A DNA stretch of 64,000 bases from Bolinopsis microptera (GCF_026151205.1 NC_087077.1:4030001-4094000); one strand, 5' to 3'; shown: positions 25,901-38,735, numbered from the stretch's first letter. A program made the numbers and translations. Notes: generated by a model from the letters alone, not told the origin.

Positions 25901-28900
25901 AATTAACTTGTTGGTTTTATTAAGCATCCTGGACGTGTAAGAGTTGTTTTGAGAGTCTTGAGTATCTGCCAGGTTTTATACTGCAAGCTTTACTACTCGT
26001 AGAGACGGTAGGTGGGGGTAGGCGGTTATTTTTACCTTTCTGTTCAGTGAGGAATCAGACTTGTCATATTACATTTATACTTATATATCATTATAGTATT
26101 ACGTTGTAGTAACTGTCATAATGATAACACATTGAAATGTGTTGAGACTCCGAGGAAGTTAAATGGCGGAGCCCCTCTAGAAGTTCCAGGGTTGTGAAGT
26201 GTTATCGGAAAAAGCTTATAAACTAAAAAGCTTCTATATGTACGTGGTTTCAAAAAGATGGAACCAGAGGCTGCACTCTGCAGGCTCTACGAATATACGC
26301 AAATAAGCATCATCACCTACACCTTCTAGATGTTTCTACTTGTAACCTCCAGAATAACCGGCGTGGTGCCACATTCTTAACATTGACCACAGATCCTCAC
26401 ATTCTTAACATTGACCACAGATCCTCAATAAGAATCTACTCAGATCATATGGTGCAATGACTGATGACTGAGATGAAAGGAGGGTGGACAATGGACAAGT
26501 GCAAGTCTGCTTAGCATTTTATAGTGGACCAGGGTAGTTCAGTTAGCAACCATGATCTAACAACCCCTTGGTGGTATTTGTACCCATATATGGTAAGGTA
26601 TTTTACTAAAAGTGACTTCTCACAAAGTGTCTGTATCTCGTTCCACCAATACCCGGCCGGAGCTAATAATGGATTCATTAACTTATCATTGAGTAAATAA
26701 TTAAAAACAATATATAGTAGGACGCACGCAACTTTAAAGATTTAAGAGTAACTGATAAATCTTTAAATATGGGATAGGCTATTGACAATTTAAAACTGTA
26801 TCCGATACTAAAAACTGTTCAACTCAATTCAAAAATTTGCGTTAAATCAGTAAGCTGCTATCAAAAAGTGAACGTTCTTTACCGTCATATGATTAGATCA
26901 CGGCTAAAAAGGAATGATTATTTGTCTTTCGTACGATAAGGTGACTTGATGGTGAACATATTTGCGATAAGCTATTATCTTTATAGAATGTTTTAACTTT
27001 TAACATGACAGGGGCTTTGTTTTGCCAGCGATTCTTGCCATTCCATGTGGGAAGAAACTATGATTATCGGACCGGACCTTTTGAATAAACATTAATTCTT
27101 TCCAAGAATTTGGGGTCCTGACAGTCTGATTACGTTTGTGATCAAATGTCAATAGAGTACTCTACTATCTAGATCTATAAAACAGAGCAAGATTAAATTG
27201 ACACGTAAGCACATAGTTGAACAGCATGGGATAAGTGAAAAAAAAACGAACAAATAAACTTCAAGTTCGTTTAGGATCTTTGCTTGATGTCACAACTTTT
27301 AGGAAGGTGTGAATCAGAGGTCGGTAGGTTCAAAACTTTTCTGATACATTATATTTCGGGCAATCGACTAATACGGGTTGGATTTCGGGGCAGAATAAGA
27401 TGTCTCGCCATCTGATTTACTTAGGTATCAGGGTATAGTAGCAGGTGCTATTAGACACTGTTCAACTAAATAAATAATCGGCTTTTAGTACCACATTTTT
27501 AAATGATATAATTTAAAATGAGATTATTTAAAATTTCCTGTAATTTCCTCTTCTAAACACCCGGTCCAGTCCAGCAAAATCCCGGCAAAATCTGGCAAAC
27601 CGAAAAATAGATTGATATCCGGTCGTTTCAGGTCCAAAACCCCAGACCGGCCGGTTCTTATTGCTCATCCTGTCCCTCCTCTCGCTCTCTACTCAAACTA
27701 CTCCCCCTCCTCCTTGTAACCAATTCAAACTAACCCTCAACCTACTGAGAAGACATCCTCTGAATAAATAGTCATGACAAATTACAGACCATATAATCCA
27801 TCTACCAGACCATGTGGTAGCATTTACAGGCAAAGTTTAAGCACCTGAATTGGCCTATTTGACGGTATGTTAAAGAATTACAATCATTATGGTCTGAGTA
27901 CTGTGCCAGGTTGTAACTACCCACAACCTGTGGGATTAGCCAAGCCTGCGCCATTATCATCAACTTTGAAATTACTGGAACCACTCAATCTATCTCTTTA
28001 AGAATAGATTAATTTTTGTATGGGTAATTTACCGATAACAAAGCAGCGTACTCAAGACATGGCACACCAAACTAAAACCAGACCTGATATAAAATCTGTA
28101 TTTACGGCCAGACTTTGGGGATATGTAATTGTCAAGTCAACACTTAGTTATATGCGTCACGCTGTGAGCTCCACAATAGATAACTGATAACTATTGGAAT
28201 ATTAGTAAGGGAGACTCTAATCCGGCTCACATGATAGTATCTTTATCTGTAAACAAAGTTTACAAGATAAAATAAAAACTTACGATACAAACCAGCATAC
28301 TGTTTTACCATCATTATCTACTGTTTATCGTCTTTGTTAAAGAATAATAAAGCACCGTTTTTGGTATATCTCCAAGTTGATCACAGAGAGAGACGGACGA
28401 TCACTAATCATTGTTTGATCTATCAGTTACGAAGAGTTTATATTCCACTTCAGACACGTGCAATATAGCCCTCTATTTCATGTGAAAGGAGATAATAGGA
28501 GTCATCATTACAGTACACTATATTATAAACTTGTAACCTTGCCAAGTATCTGACATTATTACCCAGACAATGGTATTTAAAGCCACGCCCTCTACTTCAC
28601 ATTAGATCATCTATAAAAGTGAACAACAAGTTGAGTATCTGGACTATTGAATTAGTGGTAACTGATAAAGCGACAATTCGAACCTGGCAAGAAACATGTC
28701 ACGTGATCTTGGCAACTCTGTAAAAGTAGAATAGGAATATCAGTTTACAAAGAAACATGTAGAACGTTATTAAGGTATTGGTATATTTTAGATTATATTT
28801 TGTAGGGCTTGTCGATTAGTAATTACCCGATTAGGGTTAGGGTAAAAGTGTCACGTGATCTAGATATAATGCGTTTGCAGAGTTGAGATAAGAGAAGAGG

Positions 28901-30756
28901 GTGATTTGATACTGGGACGGGAATATTGTTTTAATGTACACAATACGGTAATTGAAAAAACTGGGCAAAATCAAATATACCAACTTACAAATGAGATAGT
29001 CCATCAGTCAACATCTTGTGAATCATTGCAAGATATCATACCTGTAGAATAGAGGTTAACAAAACAGCTCTAAGTAGCCACGAAGTAGATCTGGAAATTG
29101 AAATATTAAGTTCAGTGCACGTTAAGAATTAAGATTGTAAAATATGACAACAAAATTAACTTAGTTCATAAAGTAATGTTTAATGGTTCGATTGTTATTA
29201 AATTTAAAATTGTGTAACTGGAATCGAAATACATTGGACGCATTTCAATTAATTTCATATAATAATAACTCGAAGATAAAATACAAATAAATAAATAAAT
29301 AAATAAAGTCAATTTTTACAGCACAGCAATATATATCTAAATATCAGATCCTCTGTAATCATAATGTATAAAAAAAGGAGCTTTTCTCTGTGCTGAAGGA
29401 TGAATCAAGGCAGATCATGGTTCTGTTAGCAGGCCACCCTAAATACAAGTATACAGATCGACAGAAAACTTTTAAGAATGATAGAAATAAATCAACGAAT
29501 GAATGGAAAGTTACTTTCTGACTACAGTGCACCACATTTTCATGCCTCAGTGACTGAGCAGAGTGTTGAAACAGATTGAATTACACAATATTAAACCAAC
29601 AAAATAAAATTAATAACTAACAATTGCCCATCAAAACCATTTTCCCACAAGAAATCACCTGACTCAGATCCTGGTATCCTAAAATAGAAGGTGGTGGTCA
29701 TGGGACTCATAACACAAGGGCAGAAACTAATTTGATATCAGCCTATCCAGTGTCGAGTTTCAATTGAGAACATCCATCGTGAAGGAAATTGTCTAATTGC
29801 AACAGTTACCATGTGTTAGTTGCCATAACAACGATAACCGTTGAATATGTCATAACTAAGATTATCGTATTGAGTTTGAGTAATGCTGTATTTTTCTAGA
29901 TTAGATTCTGAAGTATTAAGTGAGATGAATGGAGATTGCTCAGCATCCGTGATGCGGATAAATTTGATTTCCAGTAATAAGATGTGGTCAAATTTCTATT
30001 CAACATGTGCATTTGGTCAGTGTTCATGCAATCTCCTATTTAATGGGATTAACTTCATCCACTAGACAAGTGTTTTAATCATTAAATGGCAGTAAACCTG
30101 ATCAATTGGTTCAAATCAAGTTTGATTGACAACAACTGATTGAACTAACTGCAGTTGTTTAAGTAAAACGTTAGATTTTGAGGTCAAAGTGTCATTGTTG
30201 TTGTCGATGCACTAGTATGGAAAATTAATCCTTTACCCTCCTACACAAATTGACCATTTTCGTGGCTTATTCATTGAACCACGTCACATTTAATGTGTTT
30301 TAACTAATTCATTAAGTTAGCTCTTGATGTACGCTGTAGTTCGGAAATTTAAACCAAACTCTTTTGATTAGCATGCATCAGCCGCGCCGAACCAGTGTTG
30401 CAAAGTAAAAATTGTGTCTTCATTTGTAAACTTTTAGTGTAAATAAATTTATTAATTTAATACTTGTACACTTATTACAAATGGTTTTATTGTATTAAAA
30501 CCACTTCTGTGAAATGGTTATTTTGACTATAAATATTTGAACTATATGTGAATTGATTGTGGGTATAAAATAAAAGTTTGTTTTATTTAATTCTTCTTAA
30601 ATAAACTATTAATAATGTTCTCTTGACAAATTTCTGCCCTAAATGGCAGATTGCATGATGGAGATGTCTTATTTGACCTGGGTATATTAGATTAAAACTG
30701 TATTCCTTATAATATAATGTAATTAAAAGGAACTTCAGGCAAATTGTGATTTTCAA
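16991..30756. other. 13.8-kb gene desert
   Basis: I find no exon that I can support. Minor structures are a G-rich island at 18053-18250 containing a run of about 18 G, a second G-rich patch near 19280-19304, a short TA run near 21060, a 28-bp tandem duplication at about 26369-26424, and an AAAT microsatellite at about 29283-29308. On the minus strand the G-rich island offers an acceptor-like C-rich tract ending CCCCCCAG and a donor-like GTGAGG, but without a recognisable protein I leave it uncalled. A single telomere-like TTAGGGTTAGGG occurs near 28830. Confidence 0.4.
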
Positions 30757-31120
30757 CAGTGGCGTAACTTTGCATGTTAGCGCCGCGCCCCTTGCTGAAA
30801 AAACGCCCCCTGTTAGCGCCCTCCCTAAAATTGGACAAATTAGATGATTTTAGGGGATACGCCTGTAAAATCTAAAAAAAGTGTGTTTCTAGAGCAAAAC
30901 GCGCAGTTTTGCTAGTACTGTAGTAAAGTTTTTCAAAATTGTCCCACATTCAAATGACGATTTAGTGCCCCACTAAGATGGCGCCCCTCCCCTGGCCCTC
31001 CCCGCAAAGTGGAGTCGGAGGGGCACTTTGTTACACCACTGTTTCCAGAGCAACGCACAATTTTACTAAATTGTCCACCCCCCAACATTGGGGTCAGTGG
31101 GGCCTTTCATAACGCTACTG
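30757..31120. mobile_element. Short non-autonomous hAT-like DNA transposon
   Basis: The left end reads CAGTGGCGTAAC and the right end, reverse-complemented, reads CAGTAGCGTTAT; these CAGTGGCGTA-type termini are typical of hAT-related short elements. Flanking octamers ATTTTCAA and ATGATCAA agree at six of eight positions, compatible with an aged 8-bp target duplication. A second copy of the terminal motif ends internally near 31040, so the element may be composite or may end there instead. It has no coding capacity, and its composition (C-rich runs such as GCGCCCC) differs from the surroundings. Confidence 0.65.
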
Positions 31121-31376
31121 ATGATCAACCAATTCCATAAACTAAATCACCTAAAAATATTATAGAACCTGCTGAAGGAATAAATATAGATGAAATAAGA
31201 TTGGTGCCAAAATAGAGACTTAACCATTCTTTAAGACATCAGAATAGTTTTGTAGGGGACAGCAAATGGTAACTTACACCACTGCAGATGAGTTTTTACT
31301 GTACTAGGTCTCCCAATTTTTTCTTCCCTTATGTCTATACGGGATCGCTCACACAATACTTAACCCAGCCTAGGAT

Positions 31377-33470
31377 ACAAGGATACAAGGATACAAGGAT
31401 ACAAGGATACAAGGATACAAAAGTGATGATTATTTTATTGAATTCACAATAGTTATAATTCTGAAATAATTTAAGGTTACACAATTCTAGTTATTTACAG
31501 ATGTGTAGGGATAAAATAGAAATGTTTAATATAATACTATTTTTGAGGTCCTATAGCATTATGCATTGGCCAGTATTTGAGTGGAAATCTGGGCTCTTAT
31601 AGTAGGCTGTAAAATTTTCGTTCACAGAGAGAATTGAATGGATTGCTCTTGCTGTGGCAGTAAATTTTGTAGGGTCTAGTGTTTTATCGGATAGCAAACC
31701 GGCTAGGTCAGTAATATTTTTGGGATGGAAGTTAAATTTTTCTCTAACTGAGGAGTAGAGTAAACAGTCAGTTAGAACATGAATTTCGTCCTCAATAGGC
31801 TTAAGCCCCTTGCTGAAAAAGCAAAAAGTGCACCATCGATGTTCTCTTGGTACTAGGGGGGTTTCGTAACGGCCCCTCTCAATGTAAAGATTGTGGCAGC
31901 TAATACGAAACCTTGTTAAGCTTTTCCGAGCATCAGGGATCTTAACCACTCCTAAGTATGTTTCTGGTTCAAAATCATGTTTAATTTGATTGTAGAATTC
32001 TAATTTAGGTGAGGATGCCTTGGCAGATTTCCAGGTATCCACAAATTCTTCCCTCATGTTGTGACTGATTTGGGTTAGAGAGCTTGGATTTTGAAGAGGA
32101 TGAGTGGGGGAAGTTATATTTGGTGAGAAGATTAGAGATGTTGGTGTACCAAGGAAGGCCCAGCATAATCTGCTCGTGAAATGCAGCGGAGAGAAGTTCA
32201 TTTTCAGTGCTTTCAAGGCGAGTATAGAAATCTATTGCAAGTTTGCAGGCTTCAAAGAAGAGGGGGTGGCGCCCACTTTCGCCCCAGCAGCCTATATTTG
32301 ATGCTTTTGAATGGACAGACAAGGACCACTTGATAAACTTAAGGTGGAATCTTTCATAGTGGTCTTGTGAGATGTACCTGAGAGTATGCTGGGGGTTGGC
32401 TTTGCTATCTGTTTTGGAGAGGTATCTCATGGTTTTTGAGTGAGGACATAAGATTTGGCAGCCATAGAGCAGTATCGGTTTTATTAGAGAGTCAAATAGA
32501 ATGTTTAGAGAACGGTGAGAGAGGGCATCTTTGACGATATTGCCTTTGAGGCCATAGAGAGCACGGAGAGCCTTGGCCCTCAGTTCAGTATTTGCTGCTG
32601 TAAAAGATCCATTTCTGTGGAATATAATGCCAAGATAGCAGTATTTGTCGGTGTGTTGGATGGGCTGGCCTCCCAAAATGAATGTTTCATAGGATTGTTT
32701 TCTTTTAGGAGGGCAGAATATGAGAATCTTGGTTTTTTTAATGTTTACTTCAAGGCCCATAGAGTTACAGAAGTCGAATAGGATGTTTATATTGTCTTGC
32801 AAGGCCTTGGGACGTAGGGCAAGTAGGACAAGATCGTCAGCCCAGAGCAGATGTGATATTAGGACGTCAGCTAGAATAGGATAATCACCAACAGATTTCA
32901 GGAGAGATGACAAGTCGTTGATATAGATTTTAAAAAGGTCCGGTGATAGAGGGTTTCCCTGCTCTGTTCCTTTTCCAATGTCAATATTAGGGGACAAGAG
33001 TTTGGAGATTTTTATATGAGCTATATATTGAGTTTCTATACATATCACTTAGGCAATTGAAGAAGTTTCCAGTTATTCCAAGGCATGTGATTTTGTGCAG
33101 AAGGAGGTCCCTACATACAGTGTCAAAGGCCTTTCTTAGATCAACAAAGCATGCATAGAAACGAGCTTTTTTAACCTTGGTATATTTGTCAATGACTGTC
33201 TTAAGGGTAAAAACGTGGTCATTTGTTTGAGCACCCTTCGAGAACCCTAGTTGTTCTTTTGGGTCAGGGCAGTAGAGCTTTTTGAAGTGCAGGAGACGCT
33301 CAAGTAAGATGCTAGAGAACAGTTTACCTATACAGCTACCAGTGAGCGAGGGGTTTGGAAGAGCTAATAGATCTTCAGAATAGCTGAAAGAGCTAAAACT
33401 AACTTGTAACGTAATGTTTGACGAGCCCCTTGTTATACAGGTTGTCATTCAGAGACCTCTCATCACAATT
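31377..33470 (-). mobile_element. 5'-truncated non-LTR retrotransposon (LINE)
   Basis: A reverse-transcriptase coding remnant (31551-33448, minus strand) is followed by a short 3' UTR with an AATAAA signal. The element ends in a tail of about five tandem ATACAAGG units at 31377-31418 (TTGTATCC when read in the element's direction). A short microsatellite tail instead of poly(A) is characteristic of CR1/L2-like LINEs. The 5' part, including any ORF1 and endonuclease, is missing, as expected for a copy made by incomplete target-primed reverse transcription. The exact 5' breakpoint near 33450-33480 is uncertain. Confidence 0.85.
31551..33448 (-). pseudogene. LINE reverse transcriptase, frameshifted remnant
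   Basis: Three overlapping minus-strand frames make up one broken reverse-transcriptase polypeptide. The upstream piece (32987-33448) carries the motif A region ACFVDLRKAFDTV. The middle piece (32005 to about 33048) carries GTEQGNPLSPDLF (finger/motif B) and LLWADDLVLL, in which ADD is the catalytic motif C. The downstream piece (31551 to about 32070) carries the C-terminal region found in many animal LINEs, with RISCHNLYIERGRY followed by a Cys-His cluster of the form C-x2-C-x(n)-H-x4-C. Frame changes fall near 33015-33040 and near 32060. Two frameshifts and the missing 5' end make it inactive. Family assignment (CR1/L2-like or a relative) is inferred from motif style only. Confidence 0.9.
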
Positions 33471-33479
33471 TATAGAGCT

Positions 33480-34915
33480 AATTGAGCAGGATGGCTCTTA
33501 CTAATTCGCTCGCCCAAAAATTTCACATGACTTTGGTTTTTTGGTTTTTCAGCCGTACAAAACGGTTTTACATAAACCCTAATCCCAACCCTGACCCTAA
33601 CCATAACCCCGAAGCTATCCATAATCTTAACCACAACCCTAACCCTAACCCGAGCCCTAAATAATCGAATTCACGTTTTACTAGCCTGTCACGTGACCAA
33701 AACGGTTTTTTGCCCATAACTCTCCAGGGAAGCATTTTAACCCTACGTCATGGGGGGGGGGGGGGTGATTCGGGATCAGCGTCCAAAAATACACCGATCT
33801 AAATCACTTTAATGCCTAAAGGGCCTTTTCACAAGAATTTTCTTAAAATTTGGGCGAGCGATTTAGTAGGAGCGGAGCGATTTAGTAGGAGCGAAGCGAT
33901 TTAGTAGGAGCGGAGCAGGATAGTTCTTTTGCCTTATTTCTCAAGGTATAGTGCAGTATAGTACTATTAACTATATTTAAGGTACACTACAACGTAGATG
34001 TAATGTAAAGAAGGGGTATCCTAACACTAATAATGTTCTTGATCTTCTTTATTCCACCTTCTGTGCAGAAGGTGGAAGCTTTAGCCACCTTTATTTTAAA
34101 TATCTCATTTCAGAATTTTGGCTTTAGTTTGTAGTTAGGTTGACAAAAAAACATGAATTTTATTAAATTAACTGTTATTGATAGGCATATCTTGAGCAAT
34201 TATTTGATTTTCGTTCTTTGCGTCTACAAATACAAAATAAAAATATTGCAGTTTATGTTTTATTTCATCAATCTTATGATTACCATATCACTATTACATC
34301 CCAAGAAACCTTACTGGCTGGAGCCTAACTTTGAAAGTAAAAGAGATAGCGTCTTCCGGTTTTTTGCAAAATGTTCGTTTCGCAAAAATAACGTTTCCCC
34401 CCAGGGGGGAAATTGAAAACAACGTAGATTTTGAATTATCGCGAAAAGTCATATTTTAGGCCTTATAAAACTGCGTAGCTTTAACTTTGCAGATTGGTGT
34501 TCTCTGATTGGCTGAATCGTATCACATGGTACACGGTACAATTGCATTCTTGGAATATTTGAAGCGTGCAAATGCAATGAACTAGCGAGCGCGCGCGGAG
34601 TTTAACATGCTGTGAAAAGGCGATCACCAGCTGTAGTAATATCGCTAGCCAGTAAGGATTGCTGGGATGTACTGAAAATTGTCTTTTTGTTCTTATTACC
34701 CCCTTTTATGGCTTTGAAAATGTGGTTGTGATAAACATTTTGGATGCAGGGCGCGGCCCAGTAGTGCGCTTTTACTAAATCGTTCGCCCAAATTTAAAAA
34801 AATTCTTGTGAAAAGGCCCTGAGGGTTTGAAAGTAATTTTATTCGATCGCGATGTATTTTGGACGCTGATTCCGAATCACCCCATGACTTCATATGGCCA
34901 TGTGTCTACACGTAT
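33480..34915. mobile_element. Inverted-repeat element with degenerate telomere-like patch
   Basis: Sequence around 33760-33880 recurs in inverted orientation at about 34774-34905. Matching landmarks are GGGCCTTTTCACAAGAATTT against its complement, and TTTGGGCGAGCGATTTAGT against ACTAAATCGTTCGCCCAAA. A further copy of the TCGCTCGCCCAAA motif lies at about 33509. Inside are three tandem 20-bp units containing GATTTAGTAGGAGCG (33858-33915) and, near 33569-33661, a degenerate run of AACCCTAACCC-like units. The whole looks like a decayed non-autonomous DNA element; I cannot define target duplications or a superfamily. Confidence 0.55.
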
Positions 34916-34984
34916 TGCGTTCACATAGCCATGTGTCTACGGCATACGCGTACTGCGTGACGCGTTGACCATTGTTAATGATCT

Positions 34985-36095
34985 GGCCCGGCGCGCTACT
35001 TCGTAGCACTTGCCATCGGGCCAATAACATTTCGAGAAGAAAGCGGCGCGCGCTAATTCGAAGAAATTTAGACGAGTAACATCCGTCAACGTTGAACGTG
35101 ATGCACTGCTTGCCCCTTGTTTCACAAGTATAGTAGAATAGAAATTCTTTCTCCTGTTAACTCCTCTGTTCTCATAAATTAACGCTGAGCAATTGGCAAT
35201 ACATTATTTGTAAGTTCATAATTGAATCTACCAAGTCGAGCGGCGATCAGCGCTAAGTTGAGCTCGTGAAATCATGTCATCATTGTATCACGTCGTGACC
35301 CCACGGTCGTTTCACTAAGTGATCAGTTGCCCCTGTATCTTAATTGACGATGTCAATTCATGGCAGCTCGACGCGGCACAGTAGCGCATCTCGCCGATCT
35401 AGCCGTGAGAAGCTTCATTGAGTGCGCGGCGCGGCACAGTAACGCATCGCGCTACAACCCTGTATCGTTATTACGATACAGGGAAGCCACGCACTCGTGC
35501 GCGGCGGGTCACACAATGTATAACGTATGATAATGTCATCATACTTATACAATAAAAAAGTAAAAAGTCTCAGGGTCGCGATTAAATTTTGAATGACCGT
35601 TCTGTGTACATATTTGTAAACTATTTGGAGGACTTCGCCACTTCGACGCACCGCGAAACCTAGCATTCTTGCTTTGCCGATCGTTGCTCAGCAGTTTGCT
35701 TCGCAGAGCAACGATCTCAATGGGTTGACATCGTCAATCAAGTAAACCATAAACGCTGATTTCGATTTTAACGGCAAATATATAAAGTTATAAAATGACA
35801 AAATTTGTACTTTAAATTTTTATATTATTTTCACATTTAATTTAAAACCAAAACTAACTCGAAACTTAAAACATAAACAGTTCAAATATTGTTATACCAT
35901 TTACAAGCCTATCATGTGCGTGCGTCTGACAAAAATGGTTATTTGCTCTTATATAAACGTACGTATAACATATAAGCAAAATCGAATTGTGATCTTTGTA
36001 GCACTTGCTTCGCATTCGGGCTAATATTTCGAGAAGAAAGCGGTGCGCGCTACTTCGAAGAAATTTAGACGAGTAACATCCGTCAACCATTCCCG
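34985..36095. repeat. Direct repeats and strong hairpins, probable composite element
   Basis: A segment of about 90 bp at 35005-35100 recurs at 36001-36095 (shared landmarks TTTCGAGAAGAAAGCGG and GAAATTTAGACGAGTAACAT); a third, weaker copy lies near 38291-38335. Between them are two perfect hairpins: 35458-35483 (11-bp stem CCCTGTATCGT, 4-nt loop) and 35679-35716 (11-bp stem GATCGTTGCTC, 16-nt loop). They lie inside a wider inverted pair TTGACGATGTCAA (about 35344) and TTGACATCGTCAA (about 35724). Repeated GCGCGGCACAGTARCGCATC occurs around 35371 and 35430. The layout suggests a mobile element of unknown class. Confidence 0.6.
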
Positions 36096-36309
36096 TCAAG
36101 CATGCATTTTTCTTTTTACAATTGTCTAATCTCTCGCTAGGATTGAGTTTAGGCTTCATGCCTAACCATGATCATTACCGATATTACACTTTTACATTCG
36201 TTGCTAAATTGTAGCTCTCTTATCAGCAGTTTTGTGTGCGCGTTGAATTATCTCTCTGGCTTTGTAGATTTGTATACATTGTTTGTACATTTTCTGTACA
36301 ACGTGTACG

Positions 36310-37260
36310 ATGCCTTTGCCGCTACAGAATGAACACTTGGATATGATAGATGATGCTATGGTTATGAATGGCCAGTTCCTTACGGAGTATGTGAATCAGA
36401 TACACATGGCAACTAACAGTATTTTCAAGGAGATTAGAAGTAAAATCGGTGCCGAACACAACGATGATGTGCAATTTGACAAACTGAATCAGAGAAGTGT
36501 GCCTAGAGAGAGGTTATCAGAATGGCTAGAGACAGTGTGCTGTTTGCTGAACGATTATTGTGGTCCATTGTTACAATCTGCCACAGAAACAGCTACCGAC
36601 AACAGGGTGTTCAGGAAAGAAAAAATAGAAGATGCGAATAAGATCATAGAACTGCAAGAGAAGTTACTCTCTAAGCAAGAAGAAGATATGACAAAAATCA
36701 GTGATCTGCAGGAGAAGTTAGCTTTGAAGAAGGATGACGAGATTGGAACTGTGAAAAGTGCAGCTCAGAAAGAGATTAAGACCTTTTCGTCTCTGTTGAA
36801 AAACACGTGCAAAAACGCCTTTGCACCGAAGAAAATCCAAGCTGCAGTGAAAAGGGTTGCCCTAGAAGAAGATCGAAGTAAAAGTCTGATTATCTTTGGG
36901 ATTCCAGAGACTGAGGAGAACCTGGATGCTAAGGTATCTGGTATTTTGTTGGACCATCTCAACGAAAAACCAAAAATTTTGAGATGTAATAGAGTTGGAA
37001 AGGACACAAGTGAACGAGTCAGACCAGTTAAATTCACTTTGTCAAGCTCAGATCAAGCTCGTACCATCTTGAGCAAGACTAAGTTATTAAGACATGTAGA
37101 CGGGTTTACTTCTGTTTACATAACTCCTGATAGATCAGCTGCAGACAGAATAGCCTACAAGAAAGTTGTCGTCCAGCTACTCAATAAAAGGACAGCAGAG
37201 CCGGACAAAGTTCACGTAATCAGGAACTTTAGAGTCATTAGCTCGGAGAAGGAGCCTTGA
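36310..37260 (+). CDS. Retrotransposon ORF1-like protein, 316 aa
   Basis: An intact single-exon frame starting at the first ATG (36310, encoding MPLPLQNEH). The N-terminal third is helical and acidic. Residues about 95-150 form a charged heptad-like segment (repeated LQEKL), consistent with a coiled coil. Residues about 190-275 carry SLIIFGIPETEEN, RCNRVGK, RPVKFTLSSSDQA and SVYITPDRS, the arrangement seen in ORF1 proteins of animal non-LTR retrotransposons, which bind RNA and chaperone it in the particle. No reverse transcriptase follows on this strand; downstream sequence is non-coding. It is therefore either a solitary ORF1 left by a deleted element or a captured gene. The reading frame is unbroken, unlike the neighbouring LINE remnant, which is on the other strand and not its partner. 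Confidence 0.7.
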   Translation: MPLPLQNEHLDMIDDAMVMNGQFLTEYVNQIHMATNSIFKEIRSKIGAEHNDDVQFDKLNQRSVPRERLSEWLETVCCLLNDYCGPLLQSATETATDNRVFRKEKIEDANKIIELQEKLLSKQEEDMTKISDLQEKLALKKDDEIGTVKSAAQKEIKTFSSLLKNTCKNAFAPKKIQAAVKRVALEEDRSKSLIIFGIPETEENLDAKVSGILLDHLNEKPKILRCNRVGKDTSERVRPVKFTLSSSDQARTILSKTKLLRHVDGFTSVYITPDRSAADRIAYKKVVVQLLNKRTAEPDKVHVIRNFRVISSEKEP

Positions 37261-38735
37261 GAGTTTTATATTTTCTATAAGTACAATATTATATGTTTTG
37301 ATTCATTGATTAATTAATTGTTGCTAGGGCCCAATGTTATTGCGGGTGTGGTATTTACTGCACACTACCGTGTTTTGGTTACCCCTCTTTCAATACATAA
37401 TTTGGGTTTCGATATTCTGGGATAGTGAAAATTAGGGCTATATCGGTTTTTTCCTTTTATAACTGGGTTTATTTAGAAGCATTCAATTCTGTATAATTAT
37501 GTATTGTTTGAAAAGTTTTAGATAAATGTGCTTTCGCGCCACTGCGGGCGCGCTTGTTTCACAAGCGCCGCGCAATTATCAAGCCGGCTCTGGATTTAGC
37601 AAAGATTATGGATTAGGCATCTAAAATTAAATATCACATATCAGTGGGTATAGGGTTAGTAGTACTTTACTAGTAGTCCATAGTCTAAGGGTATTATTAT
37701 ATAAATATTTGAATTTAAATGTACGTTGATATCGTTGATCGCGCGTGGTGTACTTTAAGTTTTTTTAACTTGAAGTTATGGTGCAAAAATAACAAATGCG
37801 ATATTCAATTTCAGTGAGTCTAAACACTGAAGTACGTGGGTTAACGAGTGATACCGTCGACGAGTCCAACTCGGCGCGCGTCCTGGTAGGTTATAAACCT
37901 ACAATGAAGTGGGCCAATATTCAAAACTTAAAAATTTTATAACTAATAACTATCAATATAATAATATTATGTGATCATATAACCATTTAGCCGACTAAAC
38001 TTAATATAACTTACTCAAATGACGGTCACAAAACAAATTTGATCAACAAAACATTTGTGTGAAGAACTAGAAATGCTTAAAATACAAATGTTAAATTACT
38101 GGGCCGCGCTCAGCTTACTGGGCGGCGCTCAGCCTGTCATTCCGCCGAATCTTTATTTTATGTTTATGAACATAATAGCCTGGGGTCCCCAGGCAAGTGT
38201 TAAATTATATCAATAACTAAACTGAGTTTTCAGAACTTTTTCCATTGATTGATCCAGCGGCAGCACGTGTAGCGTTTTTGGTTTTTCCTTTTTGAGGAAA
38301 TTTAGACGTATATCATCCGACAATGTTAATGAGAACTACAAACTAACTATTTATATATGAACCACTTAGGAAATAAACCGAAACAATTAATGATATTGGC
38401 ATTGCTAATTAACGTGTAATAAAACTGAATAATGAGTACCTTATATTAGGGCAATCAATTAAGGATTATATATTAGGTTTTGGTCGTTAGCACCACATAG
38501 AAAACGTTAAACTTGTACGTGATCAAGGATTATCCTAGGGTTTGGCAGATGCTTGGGTTATGGTTACGGTCAGAGTAGACGGTCAGGGTTTTGGATCAAC
38601 CGTCAGTACCACATAGAAAACATGTTTAAGTTAGTCACGTGATAAGGGTCCTAGAGAAGTTAAATTCATCCTTTCAGTGAGGACGAACCAATTATTTCTA
38701 ACTTGAATTTGTTTCTTTCAAATTGCTTGAACGCA
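37261..38735. other. Non-coding stretch upstream of kinase copy 1
   Basis: No gene. The GC-rich patch at about 37540-37575 can form a small hairpin (GCGCTTGT...ACAAGCGC). Two CACGTG sites lie near 38265 and 38636, the latter about 145 bp before the kinase start. A repeated phrase (GTTAGCACCACATAGAAAA and close relatives) occurs near 38487 and 38605. Confidence 0.4.

Noticed and set aside
28660-28700. tRNA B-box-like GGTTCGAATT on the minus strand
   Set aside because: No A box at the proper distance and no cloverleaf that I could fold.
32104-32781. Plus-strand frames of 65 and 88 codons inside the LINE
   Set aside because: Shadows of the reverse-transcriptase coding strand.
33482-33664. Telomere-like AACCCTAACCC sequence and its 60-codon frame
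   Set aside because: The repeats are degenerate, under 100 bp and inside a transposon-like segment, so they are not evidence of a chromosome end or a gene.
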